Shown piece by piece: positions 11,011 through 24,599 of a stretch of 64,000 nt of DNA. Positions within the stretch are counted from its first letter, which is position 1. Each line of letters starts with the position of its first letter. A program made the position numbers and the translations under genes. The stretch comes from Acanthosoma haemorrhoidale (taxonomy: Eukaryota > Arthropoda > Insecta > Hemiptera > Acanthosomatidae). Location: positions 169,395,226-169,459,225 of the forward strand of contig OV884011.1 of the NCBI GenBank assembly GCA_930367205.1, in the 5' to 3' direction. The notes below the pieces were generated by a model. It saw only the letters and a list, made by a program, of their open reading frames with translations. It did not search any database and had not been told where the DNA came from.

Positions 11011-13850
11011 ACACAACAGTTAATTACTCTCGAGTAAGTTTGTGTTATAGAAACTTCAAACATAATAAAATATTTAATACTTTAAGTTTTGTTATTACTA
11101 TTATAAGTCTACATATGATATTATTTATAAAATTTAAGATTATGTCATTATTGACCATGGTAAGTTTTAAAAGTTATATTGTTTGAATTACTTATTATTA
11201 TGAAATTTAAATTTTATGTTGTAAATAGCTATGAAAATATTTTAATTTAAAAAAAAATAACCACCTATTAAAATTGGCTTAGAAATTTTTATGTTTGGAA
11301 CATTTATGAAATTAATTTTGCTTTAACGCCTTACAATACACCTTTAACAGAGCAGTTTATTCTTGTAAGTAAAGAATAACCTGGAAGAAAGCCTGAGACC
11401 GTCTTCTTGTATTTTCCCACCGGTTGATTTTATGAAGCATATTAAAACGACATCGCCAGAAGCGCGGTGTGAAACCATTTTTACACTTGGAATTATACAA
11501 ATGGAATATATAACTGTACAAATATGTACATAACAATTTCAGTGTTATACTTATCTACAATATAATATGCTTGACCAGAAGATATCAACCACGGCTAAGA
11601 AAGTCGGTAGGAAAATGACCATCATTATGTAAAGAAGTATTTATTTCTTGCGATGGGATCACGCAATACTTTTATTCTTAACCGAAAAAAAAATATAGCT
11701 GCAAAGAATCTAAGACCGATTCCATTTACCGTACCGAAAAAAAGTTCAATTAGCTTGACTGAAATCACTGCAAAGTGCAAATAATTATTCCATCAACTGG
11801 ACTGTGAACTCAGTAATTGGTGCAGTGTAAATTTATTTCTATTAGATTAATAAATCTTGCATGTTTAAAAGAAGCTTGATAATTTATTAGTATTTAAAAC
11901 TCAAAACAATTAGTTAGCTTAATTATTTCAGGACTGGTTAGAAACTGGTCGCGATTTCGAATGCATAAATAATATTGCTGATGTATTCTGCTGATTTGGA
12001 ACCTTTACATTAAATTAACTAAATACATTTGAAATAATACTCAACATTAGTGTTAATGACTGGAGTAAAAACACAAGTTTACAGTTCATGACATGTCACC
12101 CATTCTTTAGGCAAGTTGGTTATCTACACGGCACCAAGTTGATAACCATTTGCCAGTTTAGTTTTCCCGGAGATAAGCTGATAATATCATGTCCGGACTC
12201 CAGGTTCAGAATTTAACTGCTATTAGCTACTATTGGAGTTTTGGTTTATTCAATTTTCTTTAATAATTGAAATTGTAATCCTCCAGTGAAATATTAAATG
12301 TCTGCTGCTCTTTTTACCTCCCTGTTGAGGGTATTAAGGGGGTTACTTTCGCAGTTTCAAATAAGTCAGCTCAACATCCCCATTTAATTAGTTAAATGGT
12401 AAAGCGGTTATAAATCCAATTAAACGATCTGCTCGCAGTATAATTTATCTAATAATTATATCAATCACACCTTAATTAATAGCTGAAATAATACAGTATG
12501 GTATATTTTAAATAATCTTTTTGGGCGAGTTTAATGGCACGGTCGGGCACTTTAGACTATTGATTTCCTGGCCCAAAAACCTATGACAGTTGAGCAATTA
12601 TGAAAAAAAACGGGTATACATTTTTAATCGTTTATGATTGGTTTCAGGGCATTTAATATTAAAGCGATAACAATTGAGGTGTTGCCGTTGAAAAGGAGGT
12701 TAGTGCAGCAAATTCCAAAAAGTATTTTACAATGGCTTGTTCCACGGCCAATATCGTAGAAAATAAGACAGCTCAATTAGTAGCTAGTCTGGTTTAGTTT
12801 ATCGCCATGTACAGATAGTGCCAAGCCAAAAGGTTTTTCGTTCCACCTGTAAAATTTCATTTTTGGCACTCACCCCCTTTCAACGCCTCAATTTTTCATT
12901 TGTTAATATTTAATTTATGCATATAAAAATAGTCACCGAAAATGAAATAGGTTTTTAGGACAGGAAAGCATTAATAATCAAGAACTTAATCATGTACCGA
13001 GGAAATCTCAGAATAAGAGAAATTTCATGAGGTTTTTAAAGACAAATTAGCATCAAAACCTACCAAGACCATTTGGTCTTATGATATTGTTTGTAATTTC
13101 TTTAAGATTCCTCCAGACGAAAACGAACGGCTTGTTAAATCGATTTGTTTTCTAGCCACTAAGAATCCAGACCGAATGTTTTCTAGTTTGTCGTGTGGAT
13201 AACTAATTAACGGATATCGTGCTTATGTGCAATTCGTCTATGTGTAAAAATATAATTGCTAGACCCGGCGGCATGAGATTCTCTTGAATAACTATTTTAT
13301 GTTAATCAGGGGTTAACAGACCCATTCAAGGCGTCCGAGTTTTACTTTTTGCCCTGCATCGTGCGATTTCCTGAAGGCGATAATATGAACAGCCGATCCC
13401 GCGAGTACGTAGTGCTGTGTTTTGACAAAAGATATCTAGTTGTTTGCAACTATTCTAAAGGAATCGCCTAATTCAGTTATTTCTTTCTAAACGCACAGTT
13501 ATCGCGTAAAGATAGCGTCAATCTATCATCAACCAATCTACGTTTGATGTAGATCTAGTTTAGTTTGTCCCATAACGTTTAGTCAGATCAAATAAAACGT
13601 AAAATCTGGATGCCTTAAAACATTTTTTTTTAAGATTTAACGCAAGATACTCATCATATTTATGTATGTATCATATGTAAAATCATATTTATAATTAAAA
13701 ATTACAGTAAATAGTAGTTCCATAGAAAATTCTAAACAGTAGTGTGAAAAAAAATAAATTCAAACAGATGCACAGGTGTTAAAAGTGAAAGAGTAGAAAT
13801 ATCCAAAAGTATTCAAAATTATTTCGCTCCGTCTTTTGGTTGATGGCTAC
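11011..13850. other. A+T-rich non-coding stretch
   Basis: No gene recognised. More balanced patches at 12540-12900 and 13120-13480 have frames that are short and broken on both strands. They may be old repeat or host regulatory sequence; nothing specific can be supported. Confidence 0.45.
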
Positions 13851-13859
13851 TTTTCAAAA

Positions 13860-14990
13860 AACATAGCATGCTAGTTCGCATGGGCTCCGGGTTTTGCAGA
13901 CTTGAGAGAAAATTCTCTCGGATGGGCCGAGTTTACAGAAACACATAAATATTTTTTGGTTATGGAACATATGGAAGAATATGTTTTTAAGTTCGTTGTT
14001 TTGCAAAATATTCCGGTATGTTTTTCTGTTTTAGTAATGATACTTCTTCGATGTAGTAGCGTAGTAATGATGCCATCTACAGCTGTGGTTCGCTGATTTT
14101 TTCCTGCTTCTTTTTTGGCCTTTTTTGAAAAAAGACTTTTTCATCCTGGCCATGACTACTACATCAGCTACTAGTTAGTGCTGGGCATGTTCAAATTGCG
14201 TTGTTTGAGACTCAATAACTATGCTGTAGTCTCTGTAATCCATTTCTTTCATAAAGTGCTTGATGACGTTTTCGAGAGGTGCTTCAGCATTATTTAGTTT
14301 GGTGAAATACCCTTTTTTCCAACGAGGATCCAGGATTGTAGTTACGGGGGGCATTCATCTTGTTAGTTAAGGGGCAAGACTATTGTCGATACCAACTATC
14401 AACTAAATTTCATGAACCTATTTACGCGTGTAGGCCTTTAGTAAGACAAGCACAGTTGGCATTTTGTACAGTTGCAAGTTTTATGTTGTAGTATTATGAG
14501 CGGGTCACATATTCACAGAATTCTTTCCATCATGAAAAAAAGTGTAATTCCGTCTTGTAGGATCTTCTTTAACATGCTTAAAAATTGGTTGCCGCGTTAG
14601 CACGCTCTTTAAAATTTCACAAGCTTCAATACTCGTTTTGAAAGTGGTCACAATCACACGCTTTTGGTAATGATACTACATTGGTTCATTTAAAGCATCA
14701 TTGACAGCCAACTTGTAAAGTGTGTGCAAAGCACGGTTAATGTCAAATTTCCATATCATTAGCAGCTTTTGAGATGTTCCTGACGTTGTCTGTCACTACT
14801 AAGCAAACTACATTGTCCGAACAAATCAAACAATTACTGGATAGCTTCGGTGGTATTCACGGCAGTATGCCTGCCATTTTTTCTGGGTGGTGTAACTACG
14901 GATTTCAAATCCCATTCTACGAAAAAATGGCTCGTGATCGTAATGTAGCTATTCCCTGAAATCGAGATCCACATGTCAGGTGTCAGAGCA
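13860..14990 (-). pseudogene. Decayed hAT-superfamily (ZBED-like) transposase
   Basis: Read on the minus strand, conserved landmarks of hAT transposases appear in the right order. LTPDMWIS...SYITITSHF (from 14985) corresponds to the first catalytic-Asp region (TTD-W-S...YI-VTAHF). A segment reading VVTDNVRNISKAAND follows near 14800, then PCFAHTLQ, then EDPTRRNYTFFH (the DVPTRWNST block), then TTILDPRWKKGYF near 14340 (the LDPRFK block). The last is GPSERIFSQV near 13910, the PSERVFS core of the C-terminal dimerisation domain. Numerous stops and frameshifts interrupt it. Two plus-strand frames at 13902-14096 and 14774-14959 are antisense shadows. A BED zinc finger was not found; 15060-15220 may be degraded N-terminal sequence. 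Confidence 0.8.
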
Positions 14991-15229
14991 GCTTAATTGG
15001 TCAATTTTAGATGTTCAACTATTTTTATTTTTTATTTATTTGTGCCGTGATCATAAGGTTCTAATTCCTTGCTCTGACGCGTAAATAGAATAGTTCTCTT
15101 TTGGGTTAGGTCACCTGAGGTTTCAGTAGGAGTACTGCGATCTTCTTCGTCTGGATTCGAGAGTTTTTTCTGAAGCCAAATACTTATTCTTATGTTTCCC
15201 TCAGCTTGTCAGTAACGAGTCTCTTCTGA

Positions 15230-17155
15230 CAAAAAAAAAATCAAATGTCTTACTTATTTACTGCACTCTCGAGAAGTTAGCCGCCTTTGGTTCTTACAAC
15301 CTTAATACCCTCGGGAAACCCTCAACATATGCGTATTCACTATCTTCATATATAAGCGAATTCGTAAAGATTAATAAAAACATTTTCAATAAAACGGAAA
15401 CATCATTATTTCTCTCATAAAAAATATTTAAAAAAAGAGCTAGCAGCACGTTTCCCCCTCCCTAATTGATCGAATTTACATTTTATTTGGGTTAGCTAAA
15501 ACAAAATTAGGTCAAAGTAAAGAAAGTTCCCGGAATATTTTTTATATCGAAAGATTACTGTTAAACTAAATCGATGGAAGGGGGATTCGTTGTTAGTGGG
15601 GGGGGGGGGACCTCTTAAAAAGTGGTCGCATAAACCATCATAAAAATAATCCTTAGTCAATCGATAGTAAACAATGATCAATAAATCGATTGTGACAAGT
15701 CGATCATCCCACTTTAGACCTACTGTTACCTACATACCTGTGTTAGAAACATCTGTAATCTGTAGTCCGTATGAGTAAAAGGTATTTTGAAAAAAAAAAA
15801 AAGTCCGTACGTGTGTCCAGTTTTTGGCGAGTCCCCTGTTTAAGCAACTGACATGAAATATTCGGTGGATATCTCATTATATATTGGGAAGAAATGAAAA
15901 ATATACATTTAACTACAAGTAACCATTTAAACTTTCTTTGGGTATATTTCCAATTTCTTTGTTACACATGTCGCATAAAATGGGATGATGATGTTCTTTG
16001 ACGCTCCAGGGACCGCGAAAAATAAAAGCAATGTTATGAAGTGCAATCAAGAGTAAATTATTAATCAAATACTTAAAAAAAAAAAAACTATAATATTAGT
16101 CAAGGTATTAAATTATATATATGAGCTTTCTGATTGGCATTATGTTCTATGTGTCTTTACTCAACTATTATTACTTATAATAAATCCTATGAATCGTAAA
16201 GAAACCCTTAATTGGGTTATACATCACGTTTGACTCGATTGTTTTCAATACGAATTCAGAATTAGTGAGTTAGTAGGCTAAATTGAAACAATTACCTCTT
16301 GAGATTTCTCTATTACCAGTGACAAAAACGGTCTTATTAAAAGTGACTCCTACTTATCACTTATGGAACTGAAATAAACTCATATTTATTCAAGAGATGC
16401 GAGAACAGTAACCGTTAAACATTTTAATGATTTCGATTTAAAATTATGGACGTAAGAGAATTTCTCAATTTCGTATAGATCCCTATCTGAATTGTCGTGG
16501 TCTGCTTGCTTCTCTTACGCGTAATTTATTTTCCTCGAGGCTATCTACGATAATGAACGAAGGTGCGTTAAGTATTTTGAGACATGTCTGTTCGGCCAAG
16601 CGATGAATTACCATATAATATTGTATACATTTTTGTGTGTGAGTGAGTACAGGTGTGTAAAGGGACCGAGGACTTTCCCCTGTTGATTTTTTTGTTGTTT
16701 CCTTGAGTTTCGAAGCCTATTGGTTATGCTTGTTGAACTCCACTGTTAGGCTTATAGTAAGACAGCTTATGCGATTAGTAATTCAGCATTTACATTGACG
16801 GAAACATATTTCCATCTCATAAATAGATGCTAAATAGGGAAAATTGTATATCATTGAGGGGGACAAAAAACAAAGTAAAAATATTTTATGGTAATTTTAA
16901 TGGAATTATATTTTCATAAGTAGATAGGAATTTCCAAAGATATAAAACAAACGATTGCCTATTATTTCAAGAAAATCTTAAAAAAAATATATATAATCAA
17001 TTTCTTACGTAATTTTTTTAATTAATGTAGTTAATGTATGGCTAAACAATTCTTTAAAAATTTACAGTATTATATTTCAGCTAGATAATTATTATGAATA
17101 TAATAACACGTATAATATATATTTTACATTTATATGTGTAATAAGTATTTTAGGG
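15230..17155. other. A+T-rich non-coding stretch with homopolymer runs
   Basis: No gene seen. It contains a G-run near 15598-15610 and A-runs near 15790 and 16075. A short string near 15885-15910 loosely resembles the repeat pair at 29.2 and 42.9 kb. Confidence 0.45.
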
Positions 17156-17159
17156 GAAA

Positions 17160-17310
17160 AAAAACAATGCCGGGTATTTACTAGAAAAATTTGCAAATAA
17201 ATGGATAATACTTAAACAACAACACATCATAACAAATTCAATAATATTAATAATAATAATAATATGCTATAGAAAAAGAGACAGGGCAGGGATTTGAACC
17301 CTCGTTATTA
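17160..17310 (-). mobile_element. tRNA-derived SINE, 5'-truncated copy
   Basis: The minus strand carries a perfect pol III B box, GGTTCAAATCC, around 17290-17300. It is followed by a body whose last 85 bases or so (17160-17245) are nearly the same as 17465-17550, the end of the neighbouring SINE in the same orientation. The A box is missing, so the copy is probably truncated. A (TAA)n run at about 17244-17270 lies inside it. Confidence 0.55.
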
Positions 17311-17464
17311 TATTATTTCAATTATTTTTTTCAATTTAATTACATTATTGTTATTATGTTTTAAAATGATAATTTATTTTTAATTTCTCAATAAAAATAT
17401 CTTTAAACCACAGCGAGTATGTTTTGATGACTGAAACGTATAATAAAAATTTTACCAAAAAAAC

Positions 17465-17715
17465 AACAACACAATGCTGGGTATTTACTAGAAAAATTTG
17501 CAAATAAATTGATGATACCTAAGAAATATCACGTCATAACAAATTCAAACATGGTAACCTATGATGTTTGTCTCAGCATAAATTCTGATGAATTTATGTT
17601 GACGCAAAAATATTTTTTTAATAATTTATGGCACTACGCAAAAAATTCACTGCCCAAGAGAGTTGAACCCGGAATATGTCAAAGTGGTTACGTTAACCGC
17701 TACACCTCATGAGAT
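17465..17715 (-). mobile_element. tRNA-derived SINE
   Basis: On the minus strand from about 17710, an A-box-like TAGCGGTTAACG and a B-box-like GGGTTCAACTC are spaced as in a tRNA. They are followed by an A+T-rich body ending at about 17465. The tail is shared with the copy at 17160-17310. The head could not be folded into a complete tRNA, so this is a SINE and not a tRNA gene. Confidence 0.6.
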
Positions 17716-18329
17716 CCAGAACCATTTCTTTAATCGATAAACAATACAAAACATGATGAGTAGCACACATAAGCCTGGCACAAGAAAATTATGGTAACAA
17801 TATTTATTAAATCAATACTCAACGAGTTGTATGTTTGAATTGTACACATTACCAACCTACTCTCTAAGGATTGAAGTTGACACAGAAAAACTAGTTTAGT
17901 TTACCGCTATATTTAAAACGGAGCGGTCAGAACGAGCTTGTTTTCAAAGAGGAACGTGTAATAAAAATAAAAATTTAAAACAGAAGTTTTAATTAATGTT
18001 AGAAATTCAATTCTTTTGATTGACTTGAAGGGATAAATTATATAAGTAGTAAACAACCTATTTTTTCACTGTAGTATAATTATAATGAGATTGCTTACGT
18101 AACAGAGTACAGAAGATATTTACTATGATAAAACTGATCACACACACCTTTGGAAAGCCTAATGAAAAAGTTCAACCAAATGTCACTGAAAAACAGTTTT
18201 TAGTTTCCCCCAAAAAAATTCAGTTATTGTAAGTAGGGAAAATGTTCACTTTGTGAATAGGTGCCTTTCATAATTTATTATTTCGTAAATACCTGAGCGA
18301 TTGATTGCAATCCTATAGAAGAGTAACTG

Positions 18330-18420
18330 GTTTAATTTAGTAATGCTCTATCCGTCTTAATGAGACTTGAACCCACACCCGTCACACCATATAGCAGTTA
18401 CGCAAACCACTAAAAAATAT
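18330..18420 (-). mobile_element. tRNA-derived SINE head
   Basis: The minus strand contains TAGTGGTTTGCG (A-box-like, near 18410) and GGGTTCAAGTCTC (B-box-like, near 18367). The spacing suits an internal pol III promoter. The body downstream (toward 18240) differs from the 17.2-17.7 kb SINEs, so it may be a different subfamily. Confidence 0.5.
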
Positions 18421-20440
18421 AAAGAGAGTCCTTCAATTGTTTTTATTGATAAATAATTGAGTTTACTACCCAAAATTCGAAGTAATTCTTCATTGCATAC
18501 TCAAATATCATAGATTGTGATTTCGGGCGAAACGTAATTAGATATTTGTAAACAAGAAACAAATGTATTTTTCAGATAATATTCTTAATTTTTGATTATT
18601 TATATGATTATGTATGTACATGAAGTATCGAAGTTAAACAAAACCAAGGTTGGTCTAATCAACCAGAAATGGCCTTTAATCGTTTTTATCCTTTGTTTTC
18701 TGCCAAAATTAATCCGATGTTAATTACAATTTCATATGAATCAAAAAAACCGTGACAATTTCTATTGTTCCGTTGAATATAGCCATTTCCCATCGACAAT
18801 GGCCAGTTATCATATACCTTTTAAACTGAAAAAAATTATTTATTATCAGAATAATGTTCAAATACTCAGTTCGGAGCCCTGCTTTAAATCACTTGTATGT
18901 TGTCCGTCTGTGTATCTGCCTACATATAAGATATATTCATATATATATATATATATATATAACACACGCCACAAATAATTGGATAATTTGAAGTTGAAGA
19001 CGACGACACATTGTCATTATTCCTATTCCGTACAATGTCGGTTTGTTTGTCTGGATATTCTGACTAATGAAAATTTACTTCATTTTCAGTTAGTAAAGTA
19101 GTTTAAAAATTAAATCAAAGAAATTTTTCTCGAAAAACCACTGGTTGGATTGGTTTTTTATGACTCAAATGGCAAAAGTAGTCAATTTCTATTTTAAGGT
19201 TTTTTTTTCGGAATTTCACATTTTTCCTGACACCTAGTCTCTTTAAACCACGGCTATTTCAACCACTCCCTCGCGATTGCTTTTTTGATTAGAGTAGATA
19301 TGCTTTAAAACAACAAAAACAACAACACATAATTAATGATAACAGTCTAAGCAAAAATTATAATTGTTTTTATTATAATTAATTAGAAATAGCTCACCTT
19401 CACATTCCTAGACGCGGCAGAGCGCAACTGAATTATTTTTCTATGATACGGCCCAGCGAGGATGTTGGTTAGTTCAGAATTATATCGCCGTAATAACATG
19501 CTGAAAATATAGGCGAAAAATTCTCAGCACGCAACAGGCGCCTGTTCTTAATCAAATATATTCTAATTATTCTACACGAGTACGAGCTTATTAAGTGCAT
19601 TTTTTTTTCTTAAATAAAGTGTGTGATATACTATTTGACGTTACGATCTCTCGGGGTAACGAGCCGTAAGAAGCACAAAAGCATGATATATAATGACTTT
19701 GTTCAAGCTGTCTGTTGCAATCGTCTTCGGTTTGTCTATCTGTCTAAAAGTTTGTCTTTCAGTAAAAATGACTCAATAGATTTGAAATTTTAATGGTATC
19801 TTCTTACACCACGCAGTTGCGTGAATTTGTACAGAACGCAATTGAAAGTGAAAGTGGAATTTCTAAACCTTAGATCATTTCTAGTCACAGCTCAGGTTAA
19901 ATATAAGGTTACGATTTTTAATGATCAAGAGGATTTAACAAATATTTATCAAAATTACCCAGTAGTTTTTCAAGTTTCTTCGTCAGAAACACCTTTTATT
20001 ATTGTTTTTTTTTTTTCAGATTTCTATTTCCTTTACATACATACAAAAAAATAGAAGTCGTATGATTGATGTAACAAAATGTGCTTGGTAAAAAACAAAT
20101 GTTAAAAAAAAAACTACTACTAGTTAGAGTTTGGTGCTAACTGATGGTTTTTTTTAGAAAAAATATTGGTACAAATTAAGAAACAGGTTAATCTAGACCA
20201 CCGTAGTGATTCCCAGAAACCCGAAATCTGGCATTCTCACGATTTGAGGTAGATTCCAGTCAGATTCGGTACATCATTATCAATAATCTTAATGATTTTT
20301 CGTAATTATAGTCCATTAAAGTCTAGGCACATTATACATATAACTCGGGACGTCAAGATCATTAATATTAATCTACCTTTAACTCAATTTACACTGATTA
20401 TTTTATATGATTTAGCATTTCTTTTTTCTAGGATGTCAGA
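18421..20440. other. A+T-rich non-coding stretch with (AT)n
   Basis: No gene recognised. A dinucleotide (AT)n run spans about 18939-18962. Runs related to CTGTCTGT near 19705-19760 are typical low-complexity debris of transposons, without a usable assignment. Confidence 0.45.
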
Positions 20441-20770
20441 TAGGATTCAACCCCCGACCCCTCCATAGCTACGCCCCCGTAAGAAAGAAAAAGGAACTTC
20501 ACCAAAAGATGGAGCGAGAGCTGGTCACTATTAGCGTCTGCCCGTGGAGTGGTAGGGGTAGGAAGGACGCTTTCTTTTCCAGCGGACCAAAAAAGTTATA
20601 ATTTTTTTTTCTTATTTTTTTGTCCGGCCCTGCGTCGCCGTGCTCTTATTGGCCAGTGGCCCCAAAATGGCGGTCCTGAATTGACAAAACGGTTACAAGG
20701 TCCTTCTGGCCCGTTCCTCCGCTCTAGCCCGATCCGTATGCAGATGGAAAAGAAATTTGTGCTACTTCGG
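20441..20770. other. G+C-rich block of unknown origin
   Basis: This block is sharply richer in G+C than its surroundings. It has an ATG-initiated plus-strand frame of 82 codons and an overlapping minus-strand frame of 87 codons. Neither shows a recognisable domain, and their mutual overlap suggests composition-driven openness. It may be a fragment of an unrecognised element. Confidence 0.3.
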
Positions 20771-23700
20771 ATTTTCGGAAATATCTTACTTGATTGATAA
20801 GATGTGATTAGTATGAGATCGTTAAAAATAATTGATCCAATAGTCCAATGCGTGGCCATATTTTTTTAAATTCTAAAAACGTCAATTACTGGCCTAATCG
20901 TACTTTTATCAAATAAACCTTATCTTCAAATTTAAAAAAAAACAAGAGAAACTCGTGAGCCGGCGTATGTTTCGTATAAACTTATTGGTAGTAACAAGTT
21001 TGGTATATTTACTTACGTAAATGGTTATACATAATTTTATTTTTAAATTCTTTTCGATCACTAACAATTTTGCCCTTTCAACAAATAAAACAAATTTAAA
21101 TGATTAAACACTAATATAAAACAACCAGCTTAAATTAGACACAAAATTCAATATCATTAAAAAAAAAAAAGACCTTTTTATCAATTTATATTTTCATATT
21201 TCCCTTGAATGTATTAACTAAAACTAATCAGCATATTTCAAGGCGTTTTCCGAACATTTTTAAATTTAAGATCTAGTCCAATTTAGGACCATATTATCGC
21301 TCATTACCTGAATAGGCGAATGATAATTTAAAGTATTTTACGCTCATATATTTTATATAAATCCATTCATAATTAAATGCATGTTTTAGCTATCGATCGA
21401 GGTTGATGAAGACAGTTTAAAATATAATTATGCCTATAGCATAAAGGTTTTTTTTATTGTTAATAATCCGTAAGCATAGAGCTTAAACAATGTAATATGA
21501 ATTCCGTCTAAAGGGAGATCACGGAAGACTACAGTAAAATATGCCATTGGAAGAATTTTTTTTTTTCCGAACCCCTGTTCATTTATTTACTGGATAAAAT
21601 AAATACTAAGTGTACATAAGGGTCAAAATGAACTCTTTACACATAAGAGCTGCATTTTAAGGCCGACAAGCTACAAGCTAGCTAAAATCAGATTACAAAA
21701 AAAATAACTATAAAATGCAAACAAGACATTTATAGTTTTGGTCAGTCGAGCTTATTAAATAGTTGATCGATACTAAATAATTGCTAGGTAAATTACAAAG
21801 TAGGTAAAATAAAGCAGTAAATTTCCTAGTTTATCGTTGCTTAATTGCTCTAGAAGCTAAAGGTAATCGTATTTAATAATAAATTTATAATCTGCATTGA
21901 CAATATCAAACCGTTATTATGTCTTTACTGAGATACAATGTAAATGTTAATTGAAACAGTTGGATTAGAAATTGTAATTGGTTATTTACCAATGTGGGTA
22001 CATAAGCAAATGTTTCACAGATACGTTTTGAAACATTTTAAGCGGCATAGCTCAAATATTCTCATCTAACTATGATTTGCTTCTGTTATTATTACTGTAA
22101 TAATTATTATTAATTTTTGCTTAAAGGGTCTAGATGACAAACTATATCGGCTGTCACCAACGTTTGACTAAAAAAAGTAAAATTCACTGCGGGTCTAAAT
22201 ATTTGGACTGAGAAACTCCATAAGACTGTTATGCTAATAATCAGATGATAAGCCTCTGTTATATTATTTTCAACGGTTTATCATTTACAAGAATCTTTTC
22301 GGAACTGCGTATAAAATAGCTGTGTACATAATGTTTCAAAATATGCATAATATTCTTCTTAAACTTCCATCTTCCTGAGGCCACATATGCTGCCGTTGAA
22401 AATAAAACAATGAATACTGGCCAGGAAATATTCTAATGACTGTTTTAATTTAGTTCTCTTTCCTTTTTATTTTGAACGACACAACATGTGCTGTCTGGTA
22501 GATGTACTGATGTCGGAACGAAACGTAGCGAACAGTAAATAAAGTTTAATATAATCAACTTTCAGATCCTTCATAATAGCATATACTCGGTACATCGTTG
22601 AACAATAACATATAAGCATTTTTATAAACACCGTTTCATGTTATTATAGTTCAATTATATTATAATAATATGTAGTGAATGCTTCTTTTACTTGAAGATC
22701 TGCAAATCAAAAAGAAAATTTAAAAAAAACTGATATATGGTGGTTATGTTATAATGACCCCCTCCCCCCTTCCTGACGAAAACAAATTATGAGTTTTATT
22801 ATAGTCAATATTCATCTTATTAATATATAAAAAATAGGAGAAATTGAAATGGTATCAAATATATTCTTCCAAAAACAATATTAACCTCGAATCAAAACTA
22901 TGTCCAGAAAAATATGTGTAATGAAAAATGGAATCCGCACGATTCTTCAAGTAGCATATCGACGGTGATGAACTGTGCCGTGACATTACGTCAGGACCCA
23001 TGGCAAGTTTAAGGTTATGAGGTTATGGTTTCACTTTTGCCTTGGTAGAGGACGTCCGAAGAACTAAGTTTGCAAATAATAAATGCTACCGCAGCGGGTA
23101 GCAATTCTGTGTCTGTTACCATGTGGTTGTGATCTGAAAGCTTGTGATTTGCATTAGAAGAACTCTTTACAAGTACAATGTTTATTATCTAATCGTTTTA
23201 AAATAACGATTATATTTGAAAACACAAAACTAGTTCCTTCTTATCGTTACTTTCAAATCTGTTGAACAAAACTAAATACGAATTTTCAAATAAAAATGTC
23301 AAAAAAAGTATACCATTTCAAAATTGGTTCAGTTATCACTATCATGGATGACATAACCATGAAGTTATAAATGAGAATGTACACAAGTATTGATAATTGG
23401 TTTATTGAGACCATGGCGCATTGATTAAAACATATGTAAAGGAATAAAATAGCAGAAGTTAACTGTTAAAAAATCAGTTTAAGCTACAACACACAAATAA
23501 TTTAATAGGCAGTTACATCAGTTAATTTGAAAACCATGCATAAATTGTAATTATTTAACGGCCGTTAATTGGCCAGATCATCAACCTGATCACATACATG
23601 GATCATTAAAAATGATTTGGATGAAAAGTGAATAACATAAAACAAGGCTGACCATTTTCAAAAATATAATAAAGAAGCTTAACAAAATAATATCACAGGA

Positions 23701-24590
23701 ACACAATGAAGTAGGACACATTATAAAATATTTACAAAAATCCAGGTCTCTATTTCAGCCACAAGTGACTAATTAATCAATGTAATGACATTCAATCACA
23801 AAACATTGATACAAATCTGACTATGCAAACCCAGAAATTTTTGAACTTTAAAATGTCATATGGAAGTCATATAAACAATGTTCTTTTTAGAATAGATTAA
23901 GTACAAATTTCGGATGTTTTAAATCGGGCGTTCCATGAAACACAACGGAAACTGTATACAACGGTGCACGTGTTCAGGATATTTCACATTCAAACATTGA
24001 ATGCCATATTTCAAGGATTCTTGGAAGCCAAATCCATACATAGCATAAGCATGAAAGCTGAATAAAAAGTAATAAACATTAATAATTATTTATATTTATA
24101 AAACATTTAATTATGAATTGCCTATTGTTACATAACGATAGACAGACAATCTATAAGATATGGCGTGTTAAATTAATCGGGACGACTTTATTACTAAAAA
24201 ATCATAGGTTAAACTTAAAATTATATAACTATAAAATGTACAGTAAGTAATGTCATATTGAATGTTATTACGTGTTACATGATTTTAATGAACTAGGCAC
24301 ATTTCGTTCAAAGTCTGGGTTTTTGTTACGTTTTTTTGTAGTTCAGTTTTAGCATCATGTTTAGGTTCAGTGCCATGGTTAGAAAAGTTGGTGTATAACA
24401 AATAAAAACGGTTTAAAATAAATAAAAACTGGCGGTTGGTGAGGTTATTCTATTACTTTTACTAAGCAGTTGGGCGATTGTGTCTAATGTAATATTTGTG
24501 GCCTTACTTATTTGTAGAGACATATATAAGCATTGAAGGAATATTGTTGAAATAATACGAATACTAAGTAGCCATTGATGGATTGATAAA
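20771..24590. other. A+T-rich non-coding stretch
   Basis: I see no gene, RNA or repeat with a partner elsewhere in the window. A small hairpin (GCTACC...GGGTAGC) lies near 23086-23103. Confidence 0.5.
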
Positions 24591-24599
24591 AGCTGGCGA

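Noticed and set aside
13902..14096. Plus-strand 64-codon ORF, and the one at 14774-14959
   Set aside because: Both are antisense to the hAT transposase remnant.
17640..17715. A functional tRNA gene
   Set aside because: A and B boxes are present, but no complete cloverleaf stems could be drawn, and the tail matches a repeated SINE body.
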